A stretch of DNA of 64,000 nucleotides from Ficedula albicollis (taxonomy: Eukaryota > Chordata > Aves > Passeriformes > Muscicapidae), in contig NC_021685.1 of NCBI RefSeq assembly GCF_000247815.1, positions 13,505,915 to 13,569,914 on the forward strand, given 5' to 3'. Below, piece after piece: positions 50,301 through 64,000 of the stretch. The notes beneath the pieces are model-generated. The model saw only the letters and a program-made list of their open reading frames with translations, was not told the origin of the DNA and did no database searches. The translations under genes were made by a program, and so were the position numbers. The number at the start of each line of letters is the position of its first letter. Positions within the stretch are counted from its first letter, which is position 1.

Positions 50301-53300
50301 GAAGTCTCAGCAGCTATGTGGATGCTGTTCTTAGGACACATGATGCCAAATGAATTGCCTGGAATATACAGATACTTATTACTGCAAAACTTCAGCTATG
50401 TAGTTAGAAGACTGCTGCAGCACAAACAGAACAGCTCAGTAAAACAGCTATCTTACAATCCTAGCTTCTTTCCATACTGTGAGGGCTTACTTAGATAGGA
50501 AACCTGAAAAGGAAAAAAAACACTTTAATGGAAACAACAGAATATCCTACCTTGTAATTGCAAGGATTTTTGTATCCAGGAACAAAATTTTTACCCTTCT
50601 CTAACTATCCATGTTTTCAGCTGTCCTAACTCAAAATTCCAGTTCAGTCACTTGAGAAAAACTTTTGATTTCTAAGAAACATATTTGAAAAAAGCTGGAG
50701 GGTTTTTGGCAGACATCTGTTTAAATCTACTTATTTCTATTATGAAGTGCTAGTCCAGTACATTGCAGAAAAAGACAGCTGGGAGAGATCCCCACTGCAA
50801 AGTTGTCTAATCTGTCCCCTTCATGCAGGTCAGTATCAATAGTAATGCTATCATCCCAGATGGATGGCTGGCTAGTCTGTACTGTAATATCAGTAATGGT
50901 GAGGATTTCACAGCCACTGCAGATACACTGTGCTTTACTATTGTTATCGTTTGAAAGGGGATTTGGGGTTTGGAGTTTATTTGTTTTCTCTAATTTTTAA
51001 CCCCAGCCTCACTTGGTGAAAGCTTTAAAGGTAGTCCCATGGAGTCCCATGGATTGTTCACAAATTGAACAACTGTGCCAACTGGGGTAAAGAACAAATA
51101 ATCTTTCTGGGCTGGAATTCCTGCAAGAAAGAGGGAAGAGAAGAAGGATAAGAAGGTTTGAGAAGTCCTATGGACCTCAAAACTGTGGTGAACAGAACAC
51201 AAAAGCTGTGAAATGGTAGCTGCAGAAACTGAGCAGCGAGGTTAAGCATTCCTTTTCTGGCTGTGTTTCCATGTAAGGATAATGCCTCTGCCATTGTAAG
51301 TCATGACACCCAAAAGAGAAGGTAATAGTGCCCTGAAAATGAGCCTTAACTGTAACACACAGACACAGGAAAGAGGAGGGGGAAAAAAAGTCTGTCTCAT
51401 GGTGGAAGAAGCTACTCTCTGCAATGAAACTGCAAATTAATCTTACAAAGTTTTGATAACTCACATGCAACAGACTCAGGGACAGCTATAAATGAACCAC
51501 TTAAGAAAAGCAGGCAGCTCCAAGATCTAACCTACTCAGTTTTCCCAAAAACATGCTTCCCATTGAGACACCATATTTCACTGTGAGCCACTGTATTCCA
51601 TTTATCGGGGGGGGATAATGGATTAAGTCGGAGGAGAAGACTGAAATATTCCTTGTCAGGTATGTCCCAGGAGTTAAGAGAAGCTCATTCTTGTATTCCA
51701 GAATTTCAGCTTTTAGTCAATACAGGACTTCAGAGATGGCAAGGACATGGGAAATAAGGTGACACTAGGATTTTAGTGCTGCCACCCAGTTTTAATTTGG
51801 AGGAAGCAGAGGTGCTTCTGGTATGGTCCTGGTCAGCAGGGAGTACATCCAACCCCACTCAACAAAGGACTTCAGCCTTGGAGAATTTTACAGAGAACTG
51901 CTAAACTGGCTAAATATTATTCAACCAAACCTGAGCCTTGGTAATTCAAAGAAGAAGATAGTTCCATAATGTGCTAACATCAATCAGTGAATGGGCCATC
52001 TTGTTGCCACATACTTCCAAAATAATACAGCCAGCTTAGTTTTTTTTTCAGAACACCCTTGTTCATTTTCAGACTAATCACAAAGAGAGAAGATAGCCTC
52101 TATAATAAAGCTGTTTATCTGAAATTAAAAATTGGATTAATTTTTTCCCTCCTACACTTCTATAATCTTCCAAAACACTTTTTAATTGAAACATTCACAA
52201 TTAAAAAGAAAACAAAAAAAAAAATCACAATTGCAAAAGATGCCTAATTAGCAAACCCAAAGGCACACATCTTTCCACAAAATTGATACATTTAAGGCAG
52301 TAAATCCAGTTCCCAAATGCACCTACTACAGCAGGGCTGGAAGGACAGCACAGTTTGTGAGCCGAGTGCATGAACAGACCAGGAGAATTTTGTCTGCTGT
52401 TCAGAGGCAACAGATGCAGACCCTTATCTGCAGGGCTACAACAGCCCTTTTTCTACGTGGAGAATAAACTTATTTTTCAATGCATTATCTTATCCTGCAG
52501 CACTGTTTCCTTACTCAAGGAAAGATTGTTTTCCATAATACAAAAAGCTATTACAGATTTACTGTGTGAGCAAACTGGGATGTTAAATAATTGCTAAGTA
52601 GAGAAGATGAATAAACAGCTCTATGGACCTCCAAGTAATCAAAGTGAGAAAAAACATCAATTCCTAACATTCCAGCTATAATCTACTGGTAATGGACACA
52701 AATAAAGAGTTCATACACAACAGAAGAAATGGCACCAAGTACACATACAACTTCTGGCAATAAGATAATTAATCAACTCCAAACTTTAAACTATACTTGT
52801 AAAACCTTCCCCAGTAATGTCATGGCTGAGGGGAGCCAGGTAGGGAAGAGGGAGAAGGGAAGGTGGAAGGGAGAAAAAGTGCCACCATCCAACAAAGAGA
52901 TTCCTTTTAGGGTCATGACATAAATGACCACCACCTGACACAGAAAAGAAATAACCCAACCACCTGACACAGAAAGCATTATGTTAAAATACACAGGAAT
53001 ATGTTTACCATGACTTCTGACACAGACAGATGCATTCATAATAAATTTTGGGAATTACAAGTTCCAAAATATTCATGAACTGACTAAACTAAGTCAGACA
53101 ACTCTTGGTAATGGAGTTTTGATCCTGGAGCTTTACATCCAGCTGTGCCAGACTTAAGTGTAGAGTTGATAACTGATATAACAAGGAGGACAGGAAGACA
53201 TTTTTAAAGCACATTTTTGCTAGTTTACTATCTGGACCCAGGAAACAGCACACCAGCCATAGTGCTTCCATCTGCCATGCCTGCCAAGATCCCTTTTTGC

Positions 53301-56300
53301 AAGCAAGGCAAGACACAGATGGAGTAGCACATAGCTGCTCTTGAACTACCATGAGAGCCCATTTTCACTTCTGCTCACACTGCCTAAATGGAAAGCAATC
53401 TCAAACCAAATACTGAGCACCTTTTTCTTTAACCTCAGCAATTATTTATGCAATGTGTGGTGCCAAGCCTCATTTGTTTTTCTTTAAAGAAAAACACCTA
53501 GAAACAAGAAGAGAGCCTCCCTACCCAGCTAAAACTGTAGCATGGATAAGCAAAGTTTGATCCCAAGTCACTGCAATCACTGCAAGGCATAAATTAACTT
53601 CAACTACCACAAGTTCAAGCTCATATATATGTTTGTTTCTGCTTAGTTTGAAAATAATACCTACTAGCTATAAATGATAGGTTCTGCTGTGCCAATATTA
53701 TGATCTACTAAGTACAAAACAGCATTTCATTAGCAAAATTGAAGTGGCATCTAACCATCTTAAAAGTGTCCTTTCAAATGTATCAATTAAACTAAACTGC
53801 AAATGGACAACAGTAGGAAAAATGTGTTTTAGTAGCTGCTGCCCTAAACAGATGATCCTTTCTCATGCACAGTCATTTGAACAACAGCAGGGCAATAATG
53901 ACTATTTTCAGGATCAGACCCTAATAGTCAAACATACCTAATTCAGGCTTAACTGTCATTTTATCAAAGTATTTTTATATTGCAAATTTAAGGACCTTCC
54001 TATTCTATAATACATAGGATGAATTACTTGTTTTCATAAAAGTAACCTAAATACTTTTTGAATACCCACCAGGTTTCATCTGACAAGAACTAACCCAGTC
54101 TGACTGTACATCAGACTTCTAACACTTTGTTCCAGGGGCCAGGAAATTTTCAATAATCAGAGACTCTTTTGAATTCAAGGCTAGATGGAAAACCTTTGGC
54201 CAATGGATGCAGAACAAAGCAGCAATCATAGCAGCTTTATAAAGGACCTAAACCCCACACTTCACAGTGCTTCTCTTCTGCAGGAGCAGAGGAATGAGAA
54301 AGGCTGTCTCTTTTGCAAGGAACCACCAGGCAAGTAGGGAATGACCATCAATGTGGGGAGTACCAACAGACCAAATTTGGACTTTTCTGCTGAGACGAAG
54401 AGAATGACATAGATCTCTATCCAGGTACCCTTGTGTGGGAAAAGGTCATCTGGAAGCTGGCCTTAAACTAACTGGGGTACAATCATAAATTATAATCTCA
54501 TAACACAGGATCTACAGAATTGACAATGTATAAACTCCAATGTTCACAGTCAGCAAAGGTTATGGGGAAAGTGAGAGGCATGGGAGTAATGCATAGGCTG
54601 CTCTGTAAAAGAGAAATCTATTAAGGGCTTATATTTTGGACTCAGAAACACAGAGGGAAGTGATTACTGCTCCTTTAAAAGAAAAAGAAAGGCAATTTAA
54701 GCCTGGAGGTAGCTGATACAGAATGTCAGCTGAACTGGAGGAACTTATGGAGGCCCCTGGGATTATTGGAGAGATGGAAGAAGAGTTGCAGAAAGGTAAT
54801 TAGAGTTTCAACAGAAGAATAAATATTCCACAGGCAACCCACAGGTTCTCCTCACCTCTCACCATTTCTTCTCTCCAGCAGTGACATCTGCTTGTGAAAG
54901 CCAAGGGAAAGGTCTCTCTCATTCAACTCATTAGTTCCTAATCCTCACTGGAAGCATGAGAAGGGACCCGGTACCAGGAGGAGCTGCCAGCTTTTCCCTC
55001 TGCTGCTGCGAGGCAAGCACAGGGTCTCCAAGGTGCTCACCCAGAACAGCGATGCACTGCTGCAGCCACAGCCCCCAAGCACACTTTGAGAGAGAAAGAC
55101 ACACCCCAGGGCAGCTGAGGCATTATTCAGGTTACTTTTTTCCCTGTATTTTTCTCCTTCTCCCCTTCTTCATGCCTGAGGGAAAGAGACTGCTGTTTAT
55201 AGGCAGGCTGTTGAAGCAAGGGGCAGCACCTTGCTGGGGAATGATCTGAAGGGGCAGGATGAAGAGAGTGATGACAGCAACCCATTGAGGATTCGCTATC
55301 TCAGATTTTCTCCTGTGCAAGGCATTTTGGTTACCCACATTGTGATCTCAAAAAGACTCTGTCTCTCCTTTGCCCTGCAAAGTACCATGATGATATTTCC
55401 ACCTTCCAGAGGGCCTGCTTTATAAGGAATACTGAAATAATTCTGACTTTGATGGCCTAGAAAAATGCTGCAGCAAATTGTGCTTCAGCACTGGTCCTGA
55501 CCACTGCCATGATTCTGAAATACATTATGTGCAGCTCCACTCTTGTGTCATCTCTCAGCCTCAGGTTCGTTGCACAGAGGAAAGAAGGTGACAATGTTCT
55601 GGATTTCAGTCAGCATTCCTTAGCAGGTAGAAAAGCTGAAAGAAAAGACAGCTGCACAGCTTATTCTTTACTCCACAGCTGAGGCCATTGGTGTCAGCTC
55701 GGATTTGCACTGCAATACCACATACTTCAGAATTGGTTAATAAAGCTGTGACCTCCAAATTTAGCACTGCACTAAGAGACTTTTTCTCAGTCTGCTCTGT
55801 GCCCACAACAAGCAGCTGGAGAGACAGGGAAAAAGAGAAGACTTAGGTTAGTCTCTATGCAGGAAGAGAAGTAAAGCCAGGTGACTTCTCTGCAAAAACA
55901 AAAAAGGTTTAGCTCCTTTTGTGGCCAAGGCTATACACAAATCTTTATTACTATCCTTGCTTTTTAGATTATTAATAATCTACCTGACAGTCCACTTCTC
56001 ATAAATCTTTCCTGAAAAGACTCAACTACCAAACACATGCATTTATTTCAGGTGATTTAACAGAAATAGTTTTATATGGTTGGTTTTTTCTCAAGGATTT
56101 TCCACAGCCAGAGATTCAAGACCAAGTCCAGAAGGACATAAAGAACTGAAGAGTGCAGCTAACAGGATTTTTTCATCACCTTATAGGCACCCACTCATCT
56201 CTAAACAGTAAACCTTTAAAAACTTCTTCTGTATTGCCTCACTCTCAATAGCAATTTACAGTTTCCCTTAAAAGTGTTTTTGTGTGTTCTTTAGCTGATA

Positions 56301-56485
56301 TTTAAGCCAAAAGTTCCCAAAACAGAAGGAACTGATCAAAGCCATTCACTATTGGAATTTTCTGTATCTTCATTGCTAGCTAGACCTCCATGTATATTTC
56401 CATAAACTCAATCATGTTTTTTAGGTAACTGTACATGTTATAAAAACACCATAAACAAATCAAACTGCTACAAGAGTATTAAAGT
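47382..56485. other. Long AT-rich stretch, no gene recognised
   Basis: About 9 kb of mainly low-GC, unique-looking DNA. Small items: CCACCTGACACAGAAA repeated 29 bp apart at 52931 and 52960; AGTCCCATGG repeated 10 bp apart near 51034-51053; a G-run of eight to nine at about 51606; and GTACTATACTGT repeated near 48323-48355. A GC-richer patch at 54960-55100 has frames of no recognisable type. No exon, RNA gene or transposon was identified. Confidence 0.5.
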
Positions 56486-56565
56486 TGCTAATCCACTTCC
56501 ATAGTACTTTTCTGTTTACTCAAAATGCTAATCCACTTCCATGGTACTTTTCTGTTTACTCAAAA
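56486..56565 (+). repeat. Two-copy tandem repeat, 40-bp period
   Basis: Copy 1 is 56486-56525 and copy 2 is 56526-56565. Each reads TGCTAATCCACTTCCATxGT, where x is A in copy 1 and G in copy 2, and continues to TTTACTCAAAA. The copies are otherwise almost identical, so this is a recent small duplication. Confidence 0.92.
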
Positions 56566-58540
56566 CTGTAGTTAAATATATCAAGTTTGAACTCATTCAA
56601 ATATTCTTCAAAAAATAATATTTGCCTAAAACTTTACCCTGATTGGAAGGGGTCTGACAAAAAAAATCTTTTTTGTGGGACCCAATAATAATCCTTTTGA
56701 ATTCAATGCTCAGTCAGCTTTATTGAATTAGGAGAGAAAACTATTTCCCTGTCTTCTCAGGGCTTATTTTTGTGGATGCTCACATTTGTATGTTCTCATG
56801 GAAAATCAGCCAGAGCTCACTCTCCCAAAAATCATAGACAATGTGAAAATATCTTCTCTATGTCAAAAGTACATGGAGAAAAATCAGGAGAAATGCCCAC
56901 CCTAGAAAACATTCCGTAAGAGAAAGGTCTGTGTTTCAGACTATGCTCTTGCCACCTCCTGAAGGACCATGACTTTCTGAATGTCCCTGAGCACAGGCCC
57001 AAAACCAGATGCACCAAGAGCCTGCACATGCACATCCAATCCTACAAAATCTATAATTAGGAGCTAGGATAAAAAATATCTTTTTTTTTATTCTTTTAAA
57101 TGGCTAATTATCTAGTAATGGTCAACTAGGTACCTGCACAGTGACAGCAGAACTGTGTATCATTTGCTTTATTTGGTTCAGAAAACTCATTTAATGTGGC
57201 AAGCATGAAGTGTAAAACACTTCTCCCTAGGGAATGTATTTTTATATACTAGGATGAATTTAATATTTACCTTATTTCAATTGACTCATTTTTCCTCCAG
57301 AATCTGAATCAAACACAGTATTTCCTGAAACACTGAAAAGTAAAGTGAACCTCATGTTCAAGATCAGAAAGCTTATTTCTAGTGTCATTGTTATATTTCA
57401 ATATCTGGTATTCTGCCTTTCTAAATATGAAACTAGTTGTTGTTGTTGTTGTTGTTATTATTGGAAAACATGCTTACCATTGGTTTAGCATGTAATACAA
57501 TTTTGGACCACACTATTGTGGTATGTTATTCTCCTTTTTTAGAGAGATTAGAAAAGTCACTAGGCAATTACACTCAGAAAAATCTATTATTTATATCTAA
57601 TAGGACTTCCTGTATTTTGCTGTTTTACATCTAAGCCCTACACTCCTACACAATGGATTCATAAAAGAATTTTTATAGATTCTACTTACATACAGTTATC
57701 CACACCTCTTCAACTTAATACAAAATAGTTTTCTACAACACAGCTGACAACACTGCACAGATCCACTCAAAACCACAGCAGAACCAACACTCCTAACTCA
57801 ATCGTTTAGGAAAAGTGACTTTCCTAAAAATTATCTCAAAAAAATTATAATAAGTAAAATAAAGAAAAAAACCTTGTTCATAGTTAAGGGAACACACCTA
57901 AAGTTCCCAGGAGGCACAGAAGCGCTCACCTGGAGACAGGCTCTGTTTTGGTACACGTGCACTGCTGGAAAAAGCTTCTCTGGATCTTTCAGGCTGTGGT
58001 TCAAAGAATTTACACTGGCTGCTGTCCCTGTGCCCTGACAGGATAAGCAGCAGAAGACAGTTTTGTTTCTGTCACTTCCACTGCTCGCCCAAAACAGCAC
58101 CTGAAACAAAACTGCTCCCCCAGGGCAGCACCTGAGATCAAACCATTGCTTAGGTGCCTCTTCCAACACAGAGGTCCCAGCCTGGCCCTTCATTGCTGCC
58201 TCTCCACGTTCTTCACGTGCCATCTCCCACAAAGACTGTACCTAGAAGCTATTTCTATCCTCCTCAAGTGTTTCACTGATATGCTCATTATGGATTTTAG
58301 ATAGCCTTGTACCATCCCTCTGAATAAGCCCCGGTGTTTTCCTTGCCTGTGTGGGCTGAGAAACAACAATAAATCTGGATAAATCTGGAGAACTGAGACC
58401 AATTCAAAGCTTCAAAGACTGCTACTTAAGGTAAAGGCAAGGCTCCAAACTACTAAGAAAATCCTTCAAGAGCATCTACTTATGTATTTTATGCTATTTT
58501 AACACATATTTGTAGTTCTGAATGGTTACAGCTAATATTT
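56566..58540. other. AT-rich stretch with (GTT)n
   Basis: It contains a (GTT)7 trinucleotide run at 57436-57456, followed by TATTATTGG. A 133-codon minus frame at 57831-58232 covers a GC-richer part, has no recognisable domain and shows no splice support. Nothing else is identified. Confidence 0.5.
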
Positions 58541-58608
58541 TGCCTAAATGTGTTTTGGCTGAGAAGTCTCTTTTTGCCTAGATGTGTTTTGGCTGAGAAG
58601 TCTCTTCA
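58541..58608 (+). repeat. Two-copy tandem repeat, 34-bp period
   Basis: Copy 1 is 58541-58574 and copy 2 is 58575-58608, each TGCCTAxATGTGTTTTGGCT followed by GAGAAGTCTCTT. They differ at one base (A versus G at x) and at the last bases. The 270 bp that follow before the next repeat are A-rich and otherwise featureless. Confidence 0.92.
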
Positions 58609-58878
58609 GAACAAAAGCAGAATGAAGACTCTATTAACCACACCAAAAAGGGTGATATTCTGTTCTTAATTTTGCCATATTGAGTTGCATTATAGTTAAA
58701 AGCAAAAAACCAAAACAACTCAAAGCAAACAAACACAAAACTAAAAAATCCCCAAAGGCAAACCATCCTGCTTCAGTGAAACTTGATTTCCATTCATCAG
58801 AGAATAAAATGTATCTTCTATAAAACCTGTTCTTGAGGGACAGAAAAAGGCATGACTTATGATCAATTGTTTCTCTCA

Positions 58879-59045
58879 GTATTTCCCAGAATGAGTCTGA
58901 ATACAGCCACTGGTGTAATGCAATGTGTGCACCATGTATCCATTCACAACCTGCTCAGCTAATATTTCCCAGAATGAGTCTGAATACAGCCACTCGTGTA
59001 ATGCAATGTGTGCTCCATGTATCCATTCACAACCTGCTCAGCTAC
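58879..59045 (+). repeat. Two-copy tandem repeat, 83-bp period
   Basis: Copy 1 is about 58879-58961 and copy 2 about 58962-59045. Each runs from ATATTTCCCAGAATGAGTCT or its close variant (GTATTTCCC in copy 1) through CCATTCACAACCTGCTCAGC. Only two internal substitutions are seen: CACTGGTG versus CACTCGTG, and GTGCACCATG versus GTGCTCCATG. It is a very recent duplication by that measure. Confidence 0.94.
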
Positions 59046-62000
59046 ACATAAAAGTTTGTAATCCAATGTTGTGCAGCTTGTCACTAAAAATCTTGTAATC
59101 ACATCCCTGTTTGGATGACTACTGGGTTATTAATGCTCAGCAATAAAGATGAAAGTAGACAATTTATTACTATTTGGCACTGAATGTCAATCAATTCAAG
59201 TAAAAAGAACCTATTTAAAAATAATAAAAAATGAATAATATCTAAGCTTAGCACGCTTCCTGCCTATCCGAAAAGTCTATCTGATTATATTGAGTTAGTC
59301 GGCAAGGTGGATTTAAAACAATGTATTTGAACTTCACTGGCATTATGGGATCCCAGTGCAGACCTATAACTGTGAGACAAAACTGAGCTACCAGAGAATG
59401 GCCCACAGTCTGTTTCCAGTCCGTGTGTGGATCAGGGGAGGCTGTACTGCAGGAACCCGTTCCACGCCGCCGCAGCGCCAGGACAGCCACTCCAGAGAGG
59501 AGCAGGGGCTCTTCCAGGCTGCCGACACCACCAGGGTACAAAGCTGGTCCAGCCCGTGGCTGGAACAGCGTGACACAGCCAGAGTCACTTCGTACATCAC
59601 TAAAAGCACTCTGTGCAGGAGCTGCTTTGTGCAGGAAGAAATTAGAGAGATGAGTCATCATCAGTTGGCATGAAGGCTCTGGGATGTGACACCTCCGGTC
59701 ACAAAGTGGAGACCAGTTCTACTTGTACTGAGTATCAGCAAAACCTTCTTTTCTGCTGTAGCACAGTAAGTATTACATAAAACAGCTCTTCCTGATAAGG
59801 ATCTTGTGAAATTGTAAGTAAAGCCTAGTTAAAAAATAAAAATAAAAAAAAAGACTGGGAAAAAACTTGCCATTTCCATTAAATATTAACCTTCTGAAAG
59901 AGCAAGTCAGGACTAAAACATCTCTTATCTTAATTAGTTTAGTAGAAATGAATTTAATTTATATTGTAAGGTTGTATTTTCTATTACAGATCCAGGGCAG
60001 GGAAGGGCAAACTTTTTAGAATTATCCATTTATATAAAAAGAATATTATTGTTTAAAGGATCAGTCCAATAATTTTTTGGTCTTATCTTTAAGCATGGAC
60101 TTCAGTGACGCTCCTATGTGCATCTTTTGCCAAAAACATTAAGGACTGAGGGATTAAATTAACAGTAAACTGCAAACAAACATAAAACAGCTTTTCAAAC
60201 ATTGGTATATTGACTTGAGTAGTCTAATAGTGGCTGGAGCTTTGTCTCCGTCTAATTTGACCTTCAGTTTAGCTTGACCTCTCAGACAAGAAAGTCTAGA
60301 CATTGACCTCGATTGAACTCAACATTCTCCCTTTTCTAGGTTTCTCTAAATAATTTTAAGCACACAATCACTAATACAACTAACACCATGACTTACTCTA
60401 ACATTTAAACTGTTCACAGGAAATTTTCTTTGACTGCAGAAAGAAAAATGTCTGTATTTGACAGGCAAACGCCAAAACCATGCCCACATATTAAAAGTTG
60501 ATGTATATATATCAGAAATAAAACTGTTCTTTAGAAGGGCAAAGAAATACAACTATTAGCCCCCTCAAATCAATAACCTCTGGTAATCTCTGTGACCTAA
60601 CAAGAGAAAGCGCTGCCTCAATTCTTTCCTGCAGCTTTGACTTTTAGAGTGAAATATTAAGTGAAAATACAGTTCAGTTTAAATACAGTAAAACGTAACT
60701 AGTGATGTTCACATGTTAATTCTCCCCATGCTGCACGAGCAGTTGAAATCTAATGACACAGAAAGACCATTATTTTAATTATCCCTATTAAAAAAAAAAA
60801 AAAAAGCATGTAGAGGACTAAAATGTTACTGTTTCCTATGAGCACTGTCTTAGCAGACATGTCTTTTTCAAAAAGCAGAATAAAAATTCAGACATTACCT
60901 GGACCCCAACTTTTTCTTTAAAAAACATGGTGTAAGCGTGTTAATAATTGGATTAAGAATTACTTCATTGAGTTTTCAGGCATTCCCAGGACACTAAGAA
61001 ACCACAGCTAGAAAAGTTTTCCTCTCAAAATGAATTAAAGCTCAGACCTCACAGCTGGCTTTTTGAATACCACACAATCTATATGGGTGTAATGTAAGAC
61101 TAGTTTTTATTTATTACTCAGCAACTAGAAACCTCAGCATATGGGCCAAGCCAAATTAGTCATCAACCAAGGCAAATCAGAAAAATTATTCTCAAATACA
61201 TTGTTTGTATATATTTTAAATCTTGACAAAGCAAGAAATGTTCCTTATCATTAGGTCGTCATCCCCTTGTAAAAACTGACTTTACCTAGTGCTTGTGCAC
61301 AGTGGTTCTGTACCAGTTGAATGACAAATACAAGCATCTTAAAGAAAGATGAACCAGCTTTTTCAATTCCTCTAAAGTTTGAAGAAAAACTTTTGAGTCT
61401 GTACACCACTGTAAACTATTACACTTGCCTAAAGTAACCATACTAACAGGTGATGCGACTCTTTCATTAACTCTGCCCTTAACAGAGACTGTGGTTTAAT
61501 TACAACAGATTTTAAGCAGCATTCCGTAAAGTGCCCTGTGAGGATGTTGGATGGCTACAGTTATTGACAGCTTGCATTGTTACAGCAAAGCTTTATATTC
61601 TTAAAATGCTAGAATGCTGCTACTTCTACACTTTACTTCTCTAGGACATATGCATTTTGAATGTCTTTGATCTTACATAATTTAACTACACAACTAAACC
61701 TTACAAACAAAGTCTCCTTTAATTCTGTGTTCCTGCATTTTAATTCTGTTATAATACCTGTTTCCTCCACATAACCAAGATTCTGTAAATTTAAACAAAT
61801 ACAAGCCAAACATTATATATAAATATTTAAATATTTATGCACACACATTCACACACAGAGACAGTACTTGACACTTCATTCTGATCCTTTTAGAAGGACA
61901 GAACACTTAAGCACAAAGTAACAAAAAGGCATAAAGGCTCATCTTAAGACATCCGCACTATTAAATCTGCCGAAATTGCTACAGATAGATGTTTACACAA

Positions 62001-62659
62001 GCGTGCTAACAAGAAGTGTAAAAAAGGAGTCTGGTTCAAAGACAGAGAGTTAAGAGCTCAATTCGCACCCATTAGGCACCTTATTTAAATTTCAGTCTGG
62101 GTGTATGCAGGAGACAAACCAGTCTCTTGTCAAAGTGCCACTGCACGGCAGGTGTAGCAGGGACGCTCCGGTGTCAGCACACGCTGGTACATTGTCTGAG
62201 CGCTGGATGTGATGCATGCCAGCAATCCCTGCCTCCACAGCCAGGAATTTATTATCCACAGCGATTCCCAAACAGCTCAATCGCAGGGCTATGCGTGAAA
62301 CACCAAAGCGCTTCTGTGTTTATTACCTTCGCAAACAACAAAATATCACCGTCCCTCAGTGCTTCCCGCAAATCTGCGGCAATGATGCAAAGCAGCATTT
62401 TTTTTAAATTCCCTTTCGGAATACAAATGCCTGCCTTCTCCTATTGCTGCCTGCTCCTAACCGAGACGCACCGTGGACAATAGTTTCTGAATCAGCGATA
62501 CCTTCCCACACTGTTGGCAAACACCGAAGAAATAAATAATAACATTGTACTAAAACCTCGGAAGAAAAGGGGGAAAGAAAGTACATAAATAAATTAAAAA
62601 CCAGCAGCGTAAAAAAAACAAAGACAACACTATGACACCGTGAAAATATTAGAAATACC
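59046..62659. other. AT-rich stretch rising toward the CpG island
   Basis: A GC-richer patch with a few CpGs lies at 59420-59600, and frames there are open on both strands. A 20-bp perfect palindrome (ATAAATATTTAAATATTTAT, 61819-61838) and an A-run at 60791-60804 are simple-sequence features. From about 62100 isolated CpGs become commoner. A 118-codon + frame (62127-62483) and a 62-codon - frame (62092-62280) overlap each other, so neither is credited. No RNA gene or transposon is seen. Confidence 0.5.

Positions 62660-64000
<1,341 letters not shown>

Overview
This window looks like non-coding DNA from a bird nuclear genome. The main evidence is three CR1 (chicken repeat 1) LINE fragments. 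One is a moderately young 3' end at about 47.03-47.38 kb, with the diagnostic 'TTGGACTCAATGACCTC ... TTCCAACCCTAATGATTCTGTGATTCT'-type tail. The other two are much older: one forward copy at about 24.9-25.4 kb and one reverse copy at about 28.4-29.26 kb. The low repeat density, AT-rich background with small GC-rich patches, and absence of mammalian SINEs or L1 fit an avian, possibly songbird, genome. No species can be named from the sequence.

I recognise no protein-coding gene. The longest uninterrupted frame is 225 codons (25770-26447, +), and nothing in it is familiar. A few short minus-strand segments look like internal exons, with one open frame and fair splice signals (13971-14020, 40978-41052, 46291-46413). 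Their phases do not all chain together, so they are listed only as weak candidates. The right end holds a clear CpG island (about 62.66-63.14 kb) that runs into at least 859 consecutive C. The island is probably a promoter. A minus-strand donor-like site at 63013-63020 would make the window the first intron or gene body of a leftward gene. A rightward gene starting beyond the poly-C cannot be excluded.

Layout: 0-5 kb is AT-rich with a GC-richer patch at 4.37-4.96 kb. From 5 to 31 kb there are seven local direct duplications with units of about 83-719 bp. This stretch also holds a small CpG cluster at 14.37-14.57 kb with an (ATTCCC)n tract and a full-consensus CTCF motif, plus the two old CR1 copies. 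From 31 to 56 kb the sequence is mostly featureless AT-rich DNA, with a perfect 13-bp-arm hairpin at 38.38 kb, one 40-bp duplication, AT microsatellites and the younger CR1. From 56 to 59 kb there are three more short duplications. From 59 to 63.1 kb the sequence leads into the CpG island, and 63142-64000 is pure C.

The most notable feature is not a gene. At least eleven separate loci carry head-to-tail duplications of ordinary single-copy sequence (ten with two copies, one with three), and two of them are almost identical over 450 and about 717 bp. They could be real recent tandem duplications or local assembly duplications. The second point of interest is the 14.4 kb CpG/CTCF/G-quadruplex-prone cluster deep inside AT-rich DNA.
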